Origin: CAZOWL01 sp964583605
GTDB lineage: Bacteria > Pseudomonadota > Gammaproteobacteria > Chromatiales > Chromatiaceae
Direction of reading: 5' to 3'
Length of the DNA stretch: 64,000 nt
NCBI GenBank assembly: GCA_964583605.1
Contig: CAZOWL010000005.1
Coordinates: 1-64,000 of the forward strand
Both the position numbers and the translations under genes were made by a program. Below the pieces are notes generated by a model that saw only the letters and a list, made by a program, of their open reading frames with translations, had not been told where the DNA came from and did no database searches. How positions within the stretch are numbered: the stretch's first letter is position 1; each line of letters starts with the position of its first letter. This document shows positions 18,548 through 26,846 of this stretch, piece after piece.

Positions 18548-19741
18548 TCAGCGGACAACGCGCAGCGTATGGCGCGCGATCATCTGCTCCTCGTCGGTTG
18601 GGATGACCCAGACCGACGGCGTCTTGCCCGCGGGACTGATGCGCTGCCCACCAGCGGCGTTCGCCTGCGCGTCGATTGCCACCCCGAGCCACGCGGCATC
18701 TTGGCAGATGCGGGCGCGAATCACCGCGTCATTCTCGCCCACGCCGGCGGTGAAGACGAGTGCGTCCAGCCCGCCGATCGAGGCACAAAGCGCGCCGAGC
18801 GTCTGGCCAATCCGATAGACGAAGTAGTCGATGGCCTCGGCCGCGCGGGGGTCATCGCTCTTGTGCAGGTCGCGCAGATCATTGCTGACGCCTGAGAGTC
18901 CGAGCAGGCCGGATTCTTTGTAGAGGAGACGCTCGAGCTCGGCGATGCCGAGACCGTCCTCGCGCATCAGGAACAGCAGCACGCCGGGATCCAGGACGCC
19001 GCAGCGCGTGCCCATCGGCACGCCGTCGAGCGCTGAAAAGCTCATCGTGGTGTCTTGGCTGCGGCCATCCTTCATCGCCGTCATGCTGCAGCCGCTGCCG
19101 AGATGCGCCACCACGACGCGGCCGTAGGCGATGTCCGGCGCCAGCTCTTGAAGCGTCTCGAAGATGTACTCGTAGGACAAGCCGTGAAATCCGTAGCGCT
19201 TGACGCCCCGCTCGAGCAGCGCGCGCGGCAAGGCGAACTGCTCCGTCACTGTGCGACGGCCGCGGTGGAAGCCGGTGTCGAAGCAGGCGACCTGGGGCAG
19301 GCCCGGGTGGTCTCTCGCAACGGCACGGATGGGCGCGAGGTTATTGGGCTGGTGCAGAGGTACGAGCGGGATCAGGCCAGCCAGCACGCGGATCACCTCA
19401 TCGTCGATCAGGACTGGCTGGGCGTAGGTCTCACCGCCGTGGGCGACGCGGTGGCCGACGGCCAGCATCCGCCCCTCGCCCGCCGCCTGGCCAATCCAGC
19501 TCCAGATCTGTTTGAAGGCCTGCGCGTGCCCCTGGCCGTCGCCCACAGGCTCCCAGTAGCTCTCGGCGAGGAGCGGCCCTTCGGCGGATTTGGCGACGAA
19601 GTGCGGCGCCGTGCCGATGCCCTCGACCTGCCCCTTGAAGCGCATGACGGGCTCGCCGTCCGCGACCTCATAGACCGCGAACTTGATGCTGGAGGAGCCG
19701 GCGTTCAGCGTCAGAATCTGCTCTCGCGGCAGTGCGCCCAT
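18548..19741 (-). CDS. ackA: Acetate kinase paralogue (second copy)
   Basis: 397-residue acetate/propionate/butyrate-kinase superfamily member. LTLNAGSSSIKFAVYE at the N-terminus, GHRVAHGG, RYGFHGLSYEYI, GSGCSMTAM, GTRCGVLDPGV and FTAGVGENDAVIR are all present. It has HGLSYEY where the first copy has HGTSHHY, as in a separate subgroup. ATG 19741 follows GGGGAG and lies ten bases after the maoC-pta stop, so the two are surely co-transcribed. It presumably uses the acyl phosphate made by the upstream fusion protein; the acyl group is not fixed by sequence. Confidence 0.94.
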   Translation of the reverse strand: MGALPREQILTLNAGSSSIKFAVYEVADGEPVMRFKGQVEGIGTAPHFVAKSAEGPLLAESYWEPVGDGQGHAQAFKQIWSWIGQAAGEGRMLAVGHRVAHGGETYAQPVLIDDEVIRVLAGLIPLVPLHQPNNLAPIRAVARDHPGLPQVACFDTGFHRGRRTVTEQFALPRALLERGVKRYGFHGLSYEYIFETLQELAPDIAYGRVVVAHLGSGCSMTAMKDGRSQDTTMSFSALDGVPMGTRCGVLDPGVLLFLMREDGLGIAELERLLYKESGLLGLSGVSNDLRDLHKSDDPRAAEAIDYFVYRIGQTLGALCASIGGLDALVFTAGVGENDAVIRARICQDAAWLGVAIDAQANAAGGQRISPAGKTPSVWVIPTDEEQMIARHTLRVVR

Positions 19742-19751
19742 GTGCTCTCCC

Positions 19752-21155
19752 CTAGTGCACCGGCTGGTGCAGTCCGCGCCGGACCGCATGCGCGTGCAGC
19801 ACAGCGGTCGCAGCCGAGGCGCGCCGCGTGCGGACGCTGTCGGCACGTGAGGTGAGCACGATTGGGACTCGGGCGCCGAGCACGATCCCAGCCGCCTCGG
19901 CATTGGCCAGGAAGATGAGCTGCTTGGCCAGGATGTTGCCGGCCTCAAGGTCGGGGACGATCAGCACGTCGGCGACCCCCGCCACTTGGGAGTCGATCTT
20001 CTTGATCCGAGCCGCCTCGATGTTGATCGCGTTGTCCATCGCAAGCGGGCCATCGAGGATACCCCCTTGGATCTGACCGCGATCGGCCATCTTGCATAGA
20101 GCGGCAGCATCGAGCGTCGATTGGATCTTCGGGCGCACGGTCTCGACCGCAGAGAGGATCGCCACCTTCGGTCGCTCCACGCCGACGGTCCGGGCGAGAT
20201 CGATCGCGTTCTGGCAGATATCCCGCTTGGCGTCGAGGTCAGGGGCGATATTGACGGCAGCATCCGAGACCAGGAGCAGCCTCGGGTAGGTCGGGACATC
20301 CATCACGAAGATATGGCTGATGCGCCGCTCGGTACGGATGCCGGTCGCCTTGTTGAGCACCGCGCTCAAGATCTCGTCGGTGTGGAGGCTGCCCTTCATC
20401 AGGACCTCGGCCGTCCCGTCCCGGATCAGCGCCACGGCGCGCTCGGCGGCCGCGTGGCTGTGCTCGACATCGACGATCTCGACGCCCGCGAGATGCAGCC
20501 GATGCTCCTCTGCGACAGCACGGATGCGGGCCTCAGGGCCGACCAGGATCGGACGGATGAGCTCGCTCTCCGCCGCCTCCATGGCACCCTGCAGCGAGAC
20601 CTGATCCACGGGATGTGCAACGGCGGTCGGGACAGGCTCGAGGGCTGCCACTTGCTCGAACAGTGCGCGGAAGCTGTCGTGGTGCCGGACCGAGATGTCG
20701 GCGAGGTCCGGTATCTCGATCCGCACTCGCTCGGTCGGGGCGACGACGATCGCGCGGCCGGCCATGACCGGCTCGCCGCGCTGATTGGTGACCTCGCAGT
20801 CGAAAACCACCAAGCTGTCAGGATCCTTGCCAACGACCTTCACACGGGCAGTGAGGGTGTCGCCAAGCTCGACCGATCTGTGAAAGGTCGCATCCTGCTT
20901 GCGATACACGGTCCCCGGGCCCGGCAGGACATTGGCCAGCAGACTGGAGATCAGACTCGTCGCCCACAGGCTGTGCCCGACGACCCCCTTGGCGCCGCGG
21001 GCACGGGCGTAATCCGCGTGCATGTGAGTGGGGTTGAGGTCACCCGAGACCTTGCTGAATAGCGCCACATCGTCGCGCGTCAGGGTCCGCTGCAGCTCGG
21101 CGGTCTGGCCGATCTGAATCTCGTCGTAAACCCGGTTTTCAAGGAAATCGGTCAT
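19752..21155 (-). CDS. Bifunctional MaoC-like hydratase / phosphate acyltransferase
   Basis: 467-residue fusion. Residues 1-145 are a MaoC hot-dog domain with the (R)-specific enoyl-CoA hydratase signature SGDLNPTH (D39, H44) and a following GHSLWATSL segment like that of PhaJ. Residues about 160-467 are a phosphate acetyl/butyryl-transferase domain (MKGSLHTDEIL, DAAVNIAPDLDAK, GPLAMDNAIN). It could hydrate enoyl-CoA to (R)-3-hydroxyacyl-CoA and exchange CoA for phosphate. AGAGG precedes ATG 21155. It is first in the operon with ackA, fabI and DUF3141. Domain calls are firm; the substrate is inferred. Confidence 0.92.
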   Translation of the reverse strand: MTDFLENRVYDEIQIGQTAELQRTLTRDDVALFSKVSGDLNPTHMHADYARARGAKGVVGHSLWATSLISSLLANVLPGPGTVYRKQDATFHRSVELGDTLTARVKVVGKDPDSLVVFDCEVTNQRGEPVMAGRAIVVAPTERVRIEIPDLADISVRHHDSFRALFEQVAALEPVPTAVAHPVDQVSLQGAMEAAESELIRPILVGPEARIRAVAEEHRLHLAGVEIVDVEHSHAAAERAVALIRDGTAEVLMKGSLHTDEILSAVLNKATGIRTERRISHIFVMDVPTYPRLLLVSDAAVNIAPDLDAKRDICQNAIDLARTVGVERPKVAILSAVETVRPKIQSTLDAAALCKMADRGQIQGGILDGPLAMDNAINIEAARIKKIDSQVAGVADVLIVPDLEAGNILAKQLIFLANAEAAGIVLGARVPIVLTSRADSVRTRRASAATAVLHAHAVRRGLHQPVH

Positions 21156-21500
21156 GGTGCGACCTCTTGTGCGAGGGAAGGGCAAGGCGCACGCATCCGG
21201 TCAGGCGTGATGAATGATGCGATGCAACAAAGCATAGGAGCTCGATATTGCGGTTGCATGACAGCCAGAAGTAGTTTCGGTGAACCCGAGGCCGTTGCCT
21301 TACGTCGCCAACAGGGCTGCTACAATGCGGGATTCGGCGGCCTTGATCCTAAGACCGGCCGATGGGGCAACCTGCACGGGACTGTGATCGACGCCCATTG
21401 GGTGTGATTTGCGTTACCGAATCACCGGCACGCGAGCAGGCCCGGCGAATCGGGCATAACGGAACCAAATAATAATCGTCAGTGATATCTACCCTGAAAT
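21156..21500. other. Divergent intergenic region, 345 bp
   Basis: Lies between the maoC-pta operon and the retropepsin-like gene cluster, and must hold promoters for both. The stretch 21460-21500 is AT-rich. A frame from 21207 to 21407 could encode 66 residues ending in GNLHGTVIDAHWV, but it has no ribosome site or known relatives and I do not call it. Confidence 0.45.
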
Positions 21501-22208
21501 ATGCTTAGGCGATGCGTCAACTTGTGTCTCGGTCTCAGCGCAGGCAAACACGGCATGATGCTGCTGATGATGGGGCTCGCCGTGTCAGGCTGCCAGACGG
21601 TCCCTTCCGATCAGGCGGCTACTTCGGGTCCGGGTGCGGCCATGAGCCGCATCGCGGTCGATCCCAGACCAAAGGAATGCCCAGCAGCTGCCGCCCCGGC
21701 CTGCCCCAAGCCCAAGCCTGTCGTCGTCGAGAAGGTGATCGTCCGGACCCTGGAGGTTCCAGTCGAGATCGAGCCGCAGACGGCAGGCGAGCTGGGGCTT
21801 CCGATCGTCGGCGCCGTCGAGTGGGTCACTGTCCAGCCGCCCGGGCTGCGGCTGGAGGCGCGCATCGATACCGGTGCCGAGACCAGCTCAATTCATGCCG
21901 AGGATGTCGAGCTGGTGGAGAAGGACGGCAAGCGGTATGTGCGTTACACGCTGCGCGACCCGGAGACAGGTGAGGCCTACCCTTTGGAGAGCCGCGTGCG
22001 TCGTCGGGTGCTGATTAAGCAAGAGGAAGACCAGCACGATCGACGCTATGTCGTGCGCATGTGGGTCGCGCTCGGTGAGGCCCGGCTGCACATCGATGTC
22101 ACGCTCGCCAATCGCGCAGGCATGGACTACCCGCTGCTGATTGGCCGCAACATGCTGACCGACGTCGCGATTGTCGACGTGGCTCGACACCATACCCTGG
22201 TCAATTGA
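21501..22208 (+). CDS. Retropepsin-like aspartic peptidase, lipoprotein
   Basis: 235-residue member of the family formerly labelled putative ATP-dependent zinc protease (PF05618), now seen as retropepsin-like. The catalytic signature DTGA (D123-A126) sits in RIDTGAETSSIH. The flap-side PLLIGRNML completes the fold. The N-terminus is a lipoprotein signal with C31 in AVSGC, so it should be anchored facing the periplasm. A Pro/Ala-rich linker (32-75) precedes the domain. The ribosome site is weak. It is first of a cluster with the transglutaminase-7TM protein nine bases downstream. Its substrate is unknown; one possibility is a product of the neighbouring ligase. Confidence 0.88.
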   Translation: MLRRCVNLCLGLSAGKHGMMLLMMGLAVSGCQTVPSDQAATSGPGAAMSRIAVDPRPKECPAAAAPACPKPKPVVVEKVIVRTLEVPVEIEPQTAGELGLPIVGAVEWVTVQPPGLRLEARIDTGAETSSIHAEDVELVEKDGKRYVRYTLRDPETGEAYPLESRVRRRVLIKQEEDQHDRRYVVRMWVALGEARLHIDVTLANRAGMDYPLLIGRNMLTDVAIVDVARHHTLVN

Positions 22209-22217
22209 AGTCCCCTC

Positions 22218-23741
22218 ATGATCGCATCACGCGTGCAGATTGCTGTCGTGTCCGGCGCCCTGCTGCTCTTCGGTCTTGCTTTGACCTTCTACAAGACCAC
22301 CCAGCTTGGCTTCCCGTTGCTGCCCGGTGAGTACCGCGACGTGTGGACGATTCAATCCAAGATCGCCTTCGCGCCCCAGGAGGGGCCTTTGAGGATCGAG
22401 CTGAGGCTGCCTGACAACCTCGGGGGCTGGATCGTCCTGGACGAGCACTTCGCGTCATCCGGCTTCGGCTTCTCGGTGACGGAAAGAAATGGCCAGCGCC
22501 TGGCCCGTTGGACGCGAGAGGAGCTGGATCGGCCCACGACGCTCTACTACAAGCTTCAGACCTACCGGGCGGCCAAGTCCGATCTCCCCAGCTACCCCGT
22601 GCGCACGCCATCAGGACCGCTGTTGGAAGCAGATCAGCTGGCAGCGATGGAGCGGTTCGTTGCGGCCATGAAGGAGAGGTCGTCCGGTCCCGAGAGCTTC
22701 GCGGAGATCCTGATCCGCGAGCTCAATCGTGCATCGCTCAATCAGGACCTCGACTTCCTCATCAGCACCTATCACGAGGATCGGGTCAGCATCATGCTCG
22801 ATGTGCTGGCCTACGCGGGGATCTCAGCTCAACGTGTACGGGGTATCGTCCTCGAGGACGGCCGTCGTCGACAGACCATCAGCCCGCTGATCGAGGTGCA
22901 CAACGGAAACGACTGGGTCGTCTACGATCCGATGAGCGGGCGAGCAGGCCTGCCCGAGAACTTCTTCGTCTGGCACCGCGGCGAGGGCGCCGTGCTCACG
23001 GTCGCAGGCGGTCAGGACTCGAGCTTGGAGTTCGCGCTGGTCAGCAACAGCTTGCCCGCGAAGACGGTGGTCGCTATGGAGGGGCGCGCCGCCGGCTATA
23101 CCCTGGTCGACTTCTCGATCTATGCATTACCGGTCGAGCAACAGGGGGTCTTCAAGGGCTTACTCCTGATACCGGTTGGCGCCCTGGTCGTCGTATTCAT
23201 GCGACTATTGGTCGGCGTGAAGACCTCGGGCACCTTCATGCCAATACTGATCGCCCTGGCCTTTATCCAGACGACGCTGCCGGTCGGATTGCCGATCTTC
23301 CTGATCATCGTCAGTGCCGGACTCTGGATCCGATCTTGGCTCAGTCACCTCAATCTCTTGCTCGTGGCCCGGGTGTCTGCCGTGATCATCGTCGTCATCC
23401 TGCTGATGGCGGCGCTGGCACTCATCAGCTACGAGTTCGGATTGGATCAGGCCCTCACGGTCACCTTTTTCCCGACGATCATCCTCGCCTGGACGATCGA
23501 GCGGATGTCGATCCTCTGGGAGGAAGAAGGCGGCCGCGAGGTCCTGATCCAAGGCGGCGGGAGCCTATTGGTGGCGGTGCTGGCCTACCTGGTCATGACG
23601 ATGCGCGTCGTCGAGCATCTCACCTTCAACTTCCCTGAGCTGCTGGTCAGCCTGCTCGCGATCATCATGCTCATGGGCAAGTACACAGGCTACCGGCTCT
23701 CTGAGCTGCATCGCTTTCGCGATCTTGCCAGCAGCAAATGA
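22218..23741 (+). CDS. Inactive transglutaminase-like protein fused to seven TM helices
   Basis: 507-residue inner-membrane protein. A first membrane helix (about 7-25) is followed by a large extracytoplasmic region with a transglutaminase-like fold around 155-260. The Cys of the triad appears lost, while IEVHNGNDWVVYDP keeps the His/Asp strand pair. Hydrophobic helices fill about 310-495. This matches the family described as inactive transglutaminase fused to 7TM. It overlaps the ATP-grasp gene by four bases (ATGA), so the products probably work together. A receptor or scaffold role for peptide-like ligands has been proposed from genomics only. Confidence 0.87.
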   Translation: MIASRVQIAVVSGALLLFGLALTFYKTTQLGFPLLPGEYRDVWTIQSKIAFAPQEGPLRIELRLPDNLGGWIVLDEHFASSGFGFSVTERNGQRLARWTREELDRPTTLYYKLQTYRAAKSDLPSYPVRTPSGPLLEADQLAAMERFVAAMKERSSGPESFAEILIRELNRASLNQDLDFLISTYHEDRVSIMLDVLAYAGISAQRVRGIVLEDGRRRQTISPLIEVHNGNDWVVYDPMSGRAGLPENFFVWHRGEGAVLTVAGGQDSSLEFALVSNSLPAKTVVAMEGRAAGYTLVDFSIYALPVEQQGVFKGLLLIPVGALVVVFMRLLVGVKTSGTFMPILIALAFIQTTLPVGLPIFLIIVSAGLWIRSWLSHLNLLLVARVSAVIIVVILLMAALALISYEFGLDQALTVTFFPTIILAWTIERMSILWEEEGGREVLIQGGGSLLVAVLAYLVMTMRVVEHLTFNFPELLVSLLAIIMLMGKYTGYRLSELHRFRDLASSK

Positions 23742-24763
23742 TCCGCCTTATCTCGCCAGCCAAGCTTCGCCGCCTGGGGATCCTCGGCATGAACGAGCGC
23801 AACCTGGGCTACATCGGACGATACAACCGCCGGGCCAGTTTTCAGCTCGTCGACAATAAGTTGAAGACCAAGTCGGCGGCGCTCGCGAACAACATCCCTG
23901 TGCCCGAGCTCTACGGTGTGATCGCTCACCAGTTCGAGGTGCGCCGCATCGACGGTCTGCTCAGGGATCGGATGGGATTTGCGATCAAGCCGGTCCAGGG
24001 CAGCGGCGGCAAAGGGATCATCGTCATCGCCGGCCGAGACGCCCGAGGCTTCATCAAGACGAGCGGTGCGATTGAGACGGTCAGCGAGCTGCGCCGGCAC
24101 GTGTCGAACATTCTCGCCGGACTGTACAGCCTCGGCGGTCGCAACGACACGGCCATGATCGAGGCACTGATCGAGTTTGATCCCTATCTAAGCGACTTCA
24201 GTTTTGAAGGCGTCCCCGATGTTCGGGTCATCGTTTACAAGGGCGTCCCCATCATGGCCATGATCCGTTGTGCGACCCACGGCTCAGGCGGCAAGGCGAA
24301 CCTGCACCAGGGCGCCGTCGGTGTTGGTCTCGATATGGGCGACGGCCGCAGCATCTGCGCGGTGCAGCATGGCCGCCTCGTCGACCGTCACCCGGATACC
24401 GGCGCAGTCTTCGGCGACCTCAAGGTTCCGCTGTGGACGGAGATCCTGGATTTGGCAGCGCGCTGCGCCGAAATGACCGGACTCGGTTATCTCGGGGCCG
24501 ATATCGTGCTCGACCGCCGGAAGGGCCCCATGCTGCTGGAGCTGAACGCGCGACCTGGCCTCGCGATACAGCTCGCGAACAAGTGCGGGCTGCGCCATCG
24601 GTTACAGGAGGCGGACCGCATCGCGCGCGAGGCCACCGATCGATTGCAAAAGATCGAGCTCGCCCAGCAGCGATTCGCCGTGCGGACTGAGCCGCCGCCC
24701 AAAATCTCCGGGCCCGGCTCCGACAAGGGTCCAAGCCCAACGCCAGCTATCGAGAGGACCTGA
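23738..24763 (+). CDS. RimK-related alpha-L-glutamate ligase-like ATP-grasp protein
   Basis: 341-residue cytoplasmic ATP-grasp enzyme related to RimK-type amidoligases. ATP-site features include FAIKPVQGSGGKGI (lysine and Gly-rich loop), DVRVIVYKGVPIMAMIR, the GGKANLHQGAVG loop, and the metal site GADIVLD and LLELNARPG. It is translationally coupled to the 7TM gene. Relatives ligate amino acids to a carboxylate; the acceptor for this family has not been shown. The last 30 residues are Pro/Ser-rich and poorly structured. Confidence 0.88.
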   Translation: MIRLISPAKLRRLGILGMNERNLGYIGRYNRRASFQLVDNKLKTKSAALANNIPVPELYGVIAHQFEVRRIDGLLRDRMGFAIKPVQGSGGKGIIVIAGRDARGFIKTSGAIETVSELRRHVSNILAGLYSLGGRNDTAMIEALIEFDPYLSDFSFEGVPDVRVIVYKGVPIMAMIRCATHGSGGKANLHQGAVGVGLDMGDGRSICAVQHGRLVDRHPDTGAVFGDLKVPLWTEILDLAARCAEMTGLGYLGADIVLDRRKGPMLLELNARPGLAIQLANKCGLRHRLQEADRIAREATDRLQKIELAQQRFAVRTEPPPKISGPGSDKGPSPTPAIERT

Positions 24764-24898
24764 GTCGATGGCCGTCGAGAAGAGGTCGCGACCTGGACCA
24801 CGTGTCAACGGCGGTCGGCCCCTCGCGGACCGGACAGGCTCTCGGCCGAACCACGGGAGACCGCCAATCGTTTTCGCTTGCCTGCCTTCGGAGGTCCT

Positions 24899-25759
24899 TT
24901 GAAGCTGACGGTTGACGAGTATCGTAACTGGCAAAGCCGGAGGGTAACGCTGCTGGGTATGTCCGGCGTCGGCAAGACCTATCTCTCCGAAATGCTGCGG
25001 CGGCATGACTGGTTCCACTATTCGGGCGACTACCGCATCGGTACACGCTACCTCGACGAGCACATCCTCGACCTAATCAAGGCGCAGGCAATGCAGGTGC
25101 CCTTCTTGCGCGATCTCCTGCGCCGCGACTGGATCTTCATCCGCAACAACATCAAGGTGGCCGAGCTGGGGCCAGTGCTGAGCTTCGTCGGCAAGCTCGG
25201 CAACCCCGAGCTGGGTGGATTGCCGCTGGAGGAATTCAAGCGTCGTCAGGCCCTGTACCGTCAGGCCGAGATCGACGCGATGCGCGACGTCCCCGACTTC
25301 ATCGAGAAGGCACGCAGAATCTACGGCTACGGCAACTTCGTCAACGATGTCGGCGGCAGCCTGTGTGAGCTAGACGAGCCGAGCGTCATCGAGCTGTTGG
25401 CCCGCCACACCCTGATCCTCTACATTCAGGTACCCGAGGAGGATGAGATCAGGCTGATCGAGCGTGCCCAGGCCGACCCCAAGCCGTTGTACTATCGCCC
25501 GGCGTTTCTAAACTCGGCGGTCAAGGATTATCTGGCGGAACGGGGCCTGGAGTTCGTCGCCCAGGTCGATCCCGATGATTTCACCCGTTGGGTCTTTCCC
25601 CGGTTGTTCCATTCGCGAGTCCCGCGTTACGAGGCGATTGCTCGACCCTACGGGTATCGGGTGAGCTCCGGCGAGGTGGCACAGGTGCGTGACGAGCGGG
25701 ACTTCCTGCAGCTGCTCGAGCAGGCCATCGCCCGTTCCCCGCAGACGACCGAGCCCTGA
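24899..25759 (+). CDS. P-loop ATPase-like protein, function unknown
   Basis: 286-residue soluble protein with an N-terminal Walker A GMSGVGKT and a kinase-like arrangement. The fold looks like a nucleoside/amino-acid kinase-type P-loop NTPase: VNDVGGSLCEL and the TLILYIQVPEEDE strand fit a core strand and Walker B-like region. I choose TTG 24899, giving MKLTVDEY right after GGAGGT, although the spacing is short; TTG 24878 is possible. It is 135 bp after the ATP-grasp gene and 13 bp before metA on the same strand. I do not recognise a specific function. Confidence 0.7.
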   Translation: MKLTVDEYRNWQSRRVTLLGMSGVGKTYLSEMLRRHDWFHYSGDYRIGTRYLDEHILDLIKAQAMQVPFLRDLLRRDWIFIRNNIKVAELGPVLSFVGKLGNPELGGLPLEEFKRRQALYRQAEIDAMRDVPDFIEKARRIYGYGNFVNDVGGSLCELDEPSVIELLARHTLILYIQVPEEDEIRLIERAQADPKPLYYRPAFLNSAVKDYLAERGLEFVAQVDPDDFTRWVFPRLFHSRVPRYEAIARPYGYRVSSGEVAQVRDERDFLQLLEQAIARSPQTTEP

Positions 25760-25772
25760 AGAGTGTCTAGCT

Positions 25773-26846
25773 ATGCCCCTTGTCGCCCACAACGACCTGC
25801 CTACCTTCGAGCGGCTGCGCGCCGAGGGGCAGCTCATACTGGATCCGGACCGCGCCATCCAACAGGATATCCGCGAGCTGCACATTGGCTTGTTGAACAT
25901 GATGCCGGATGCGGCACTGGCCGCGACGGAGCGGCAGTTCTTTCGGCTCGTCGGCCAAAGCAATCAGATCGCCCAGTTCTACGTCCATCCCTTTACCTTG
26001 CTTGGGCTCGAGCGCTCGGCGTCGGCCCAAGAGTACATCCGACATTATTACGAGCCCTTCGAGCAGATCCGCGCCGAAGGCCTCGATGCACTGATCGTCA
26101 CCGGCGCCAATGTCACAGGCCAGGACCTGGCCGACGAGCCATTCTGGCGTCCACTGATCGAGGTCATCGATTGGGCCAGCGAGCATGTCGCGTCGATCCT
26201 TTGCTCGTGCCTGGCAACGCATGCCGTCCTTCAGTTCCGCTACGGACAGCGCCGTTGCCCACTGCCGGACAAACGCTGGGGCGTCTTCGCCCATCGCGTC
26301 GTCAACCGCAGTCATCCACTGGTGGCCACCGTCAACACGCTCTTCGATGTCCCGCACTCGCGGTTCAATGAAATCCGTCGGGCGCAGTTCGACGCCGCCG
26401 GCCTGCCCGTGCTCGTTGAGAGTGAAGAGGCGGGCGTGCATCTCGCCACCAGCACAGACGGCTTACGCCTGGTCCTCTTCCAGGGACATCCGGAATACGA
26501 CACGATCTCCCTGCTGAAGGAATACAAGCGCGAGGTCAACCGCTTTGCGATCGGCGAGCGCATCGATTACCCGCCCTTCCCGGAACATTATGTCCCGCTA
26601 CGCGAGCAGGCCATTCTCGAAGAGCACCGCGAGCGTGTCCTCAAGGCCTTAGATCGTGGTCGCAACCCCCCTGACCTGCCCGAGGCCCTGATCGCCCCAC
26701 GCCTCGATAACACCTGGCACGACACGGCCGAGGGGGTCGTCGGTAACTGGATGGGGCTGATCTATCTCGTCACCCATCACAATCGCAAGGTCGCCTACAT
26801 GGATCACATCGATCCGGCCGATCCGCTTGGACTGGGCTGGGGCTAA
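25773..26846 (+). CDS. metA: Homoserine O-acyltransferase, MetA family
   Basis: First committed step of methionine synthesis: acylation of homoserine. It has 357 residues (E. coli MetA 309) with the class-I glutamine-amidotransferase-like fold. The nucleophile aligns to C146 in the unusual segment LCSCLATH, where E. coli has ICWAAQA. FQGHPEYD supplies the catalytic His. The N-terminal LHIGLLNMMPDAA is diagnostic of MetA. At the position aligned to E. coli G111, which influences succinyl versus acetyl donor, this protein has Thr (T115), so the donor is undecided. It starts at ATG 25773, 13 bp after the ATPase gene. No SAM riboswitch is evident. Confidence 0.88.
   Translation: MPLVAHNDLPTFERLRAEGQLILDPDRAIQQDIRELHIGLLNMMPDAALAATERQFFRLVGQSNQIAQFYVHPFTLLGLERSASAQEYIRHYYEPFEQIRAEGLDALIVTGANVTGQDLADEPFWRPLIEVIDWASEHVASILCSCLATHAVLQFRYGQRRCPLPDKRWGVFAHRVVNRSHPLVATVNTLFDVPHSRFNEIRRAQFDAAGLPVLVESEEAGVHLATSTDGLRLVLFQGHPEYDTISLLKEYKREVNRFAIGERIDYPPFPEHYVPLREQAILEEHRERVLKALDRGRNPPDLPEALIAPRLDNTWHDTAEGVVGNWMGLIYLVTHHNRKVAYMDHIDPADPLGLGWG

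Noticed and set aside
16308..18818. Long 836-residue open frame opposite DUF3141 and fabI
   Set aside because: It is antisense to two clearly conserved genes, its product is rich in Arg/Asp/Val repeats typical of GC-rich shadow frames, and it has no recognisable domain.
21207..21407. 66-residue open frame before the retropepsin-like gene
   Set aside because: No ribosome site, no recognised relatives, and it fills a divergent promoter region.
25600..25772. SAM riboswitch before metA
   Set aside because: The upstream sequence is coding for the P-loop ATPase and ends 13 bp before metA; no aptamer-like stems were seen.
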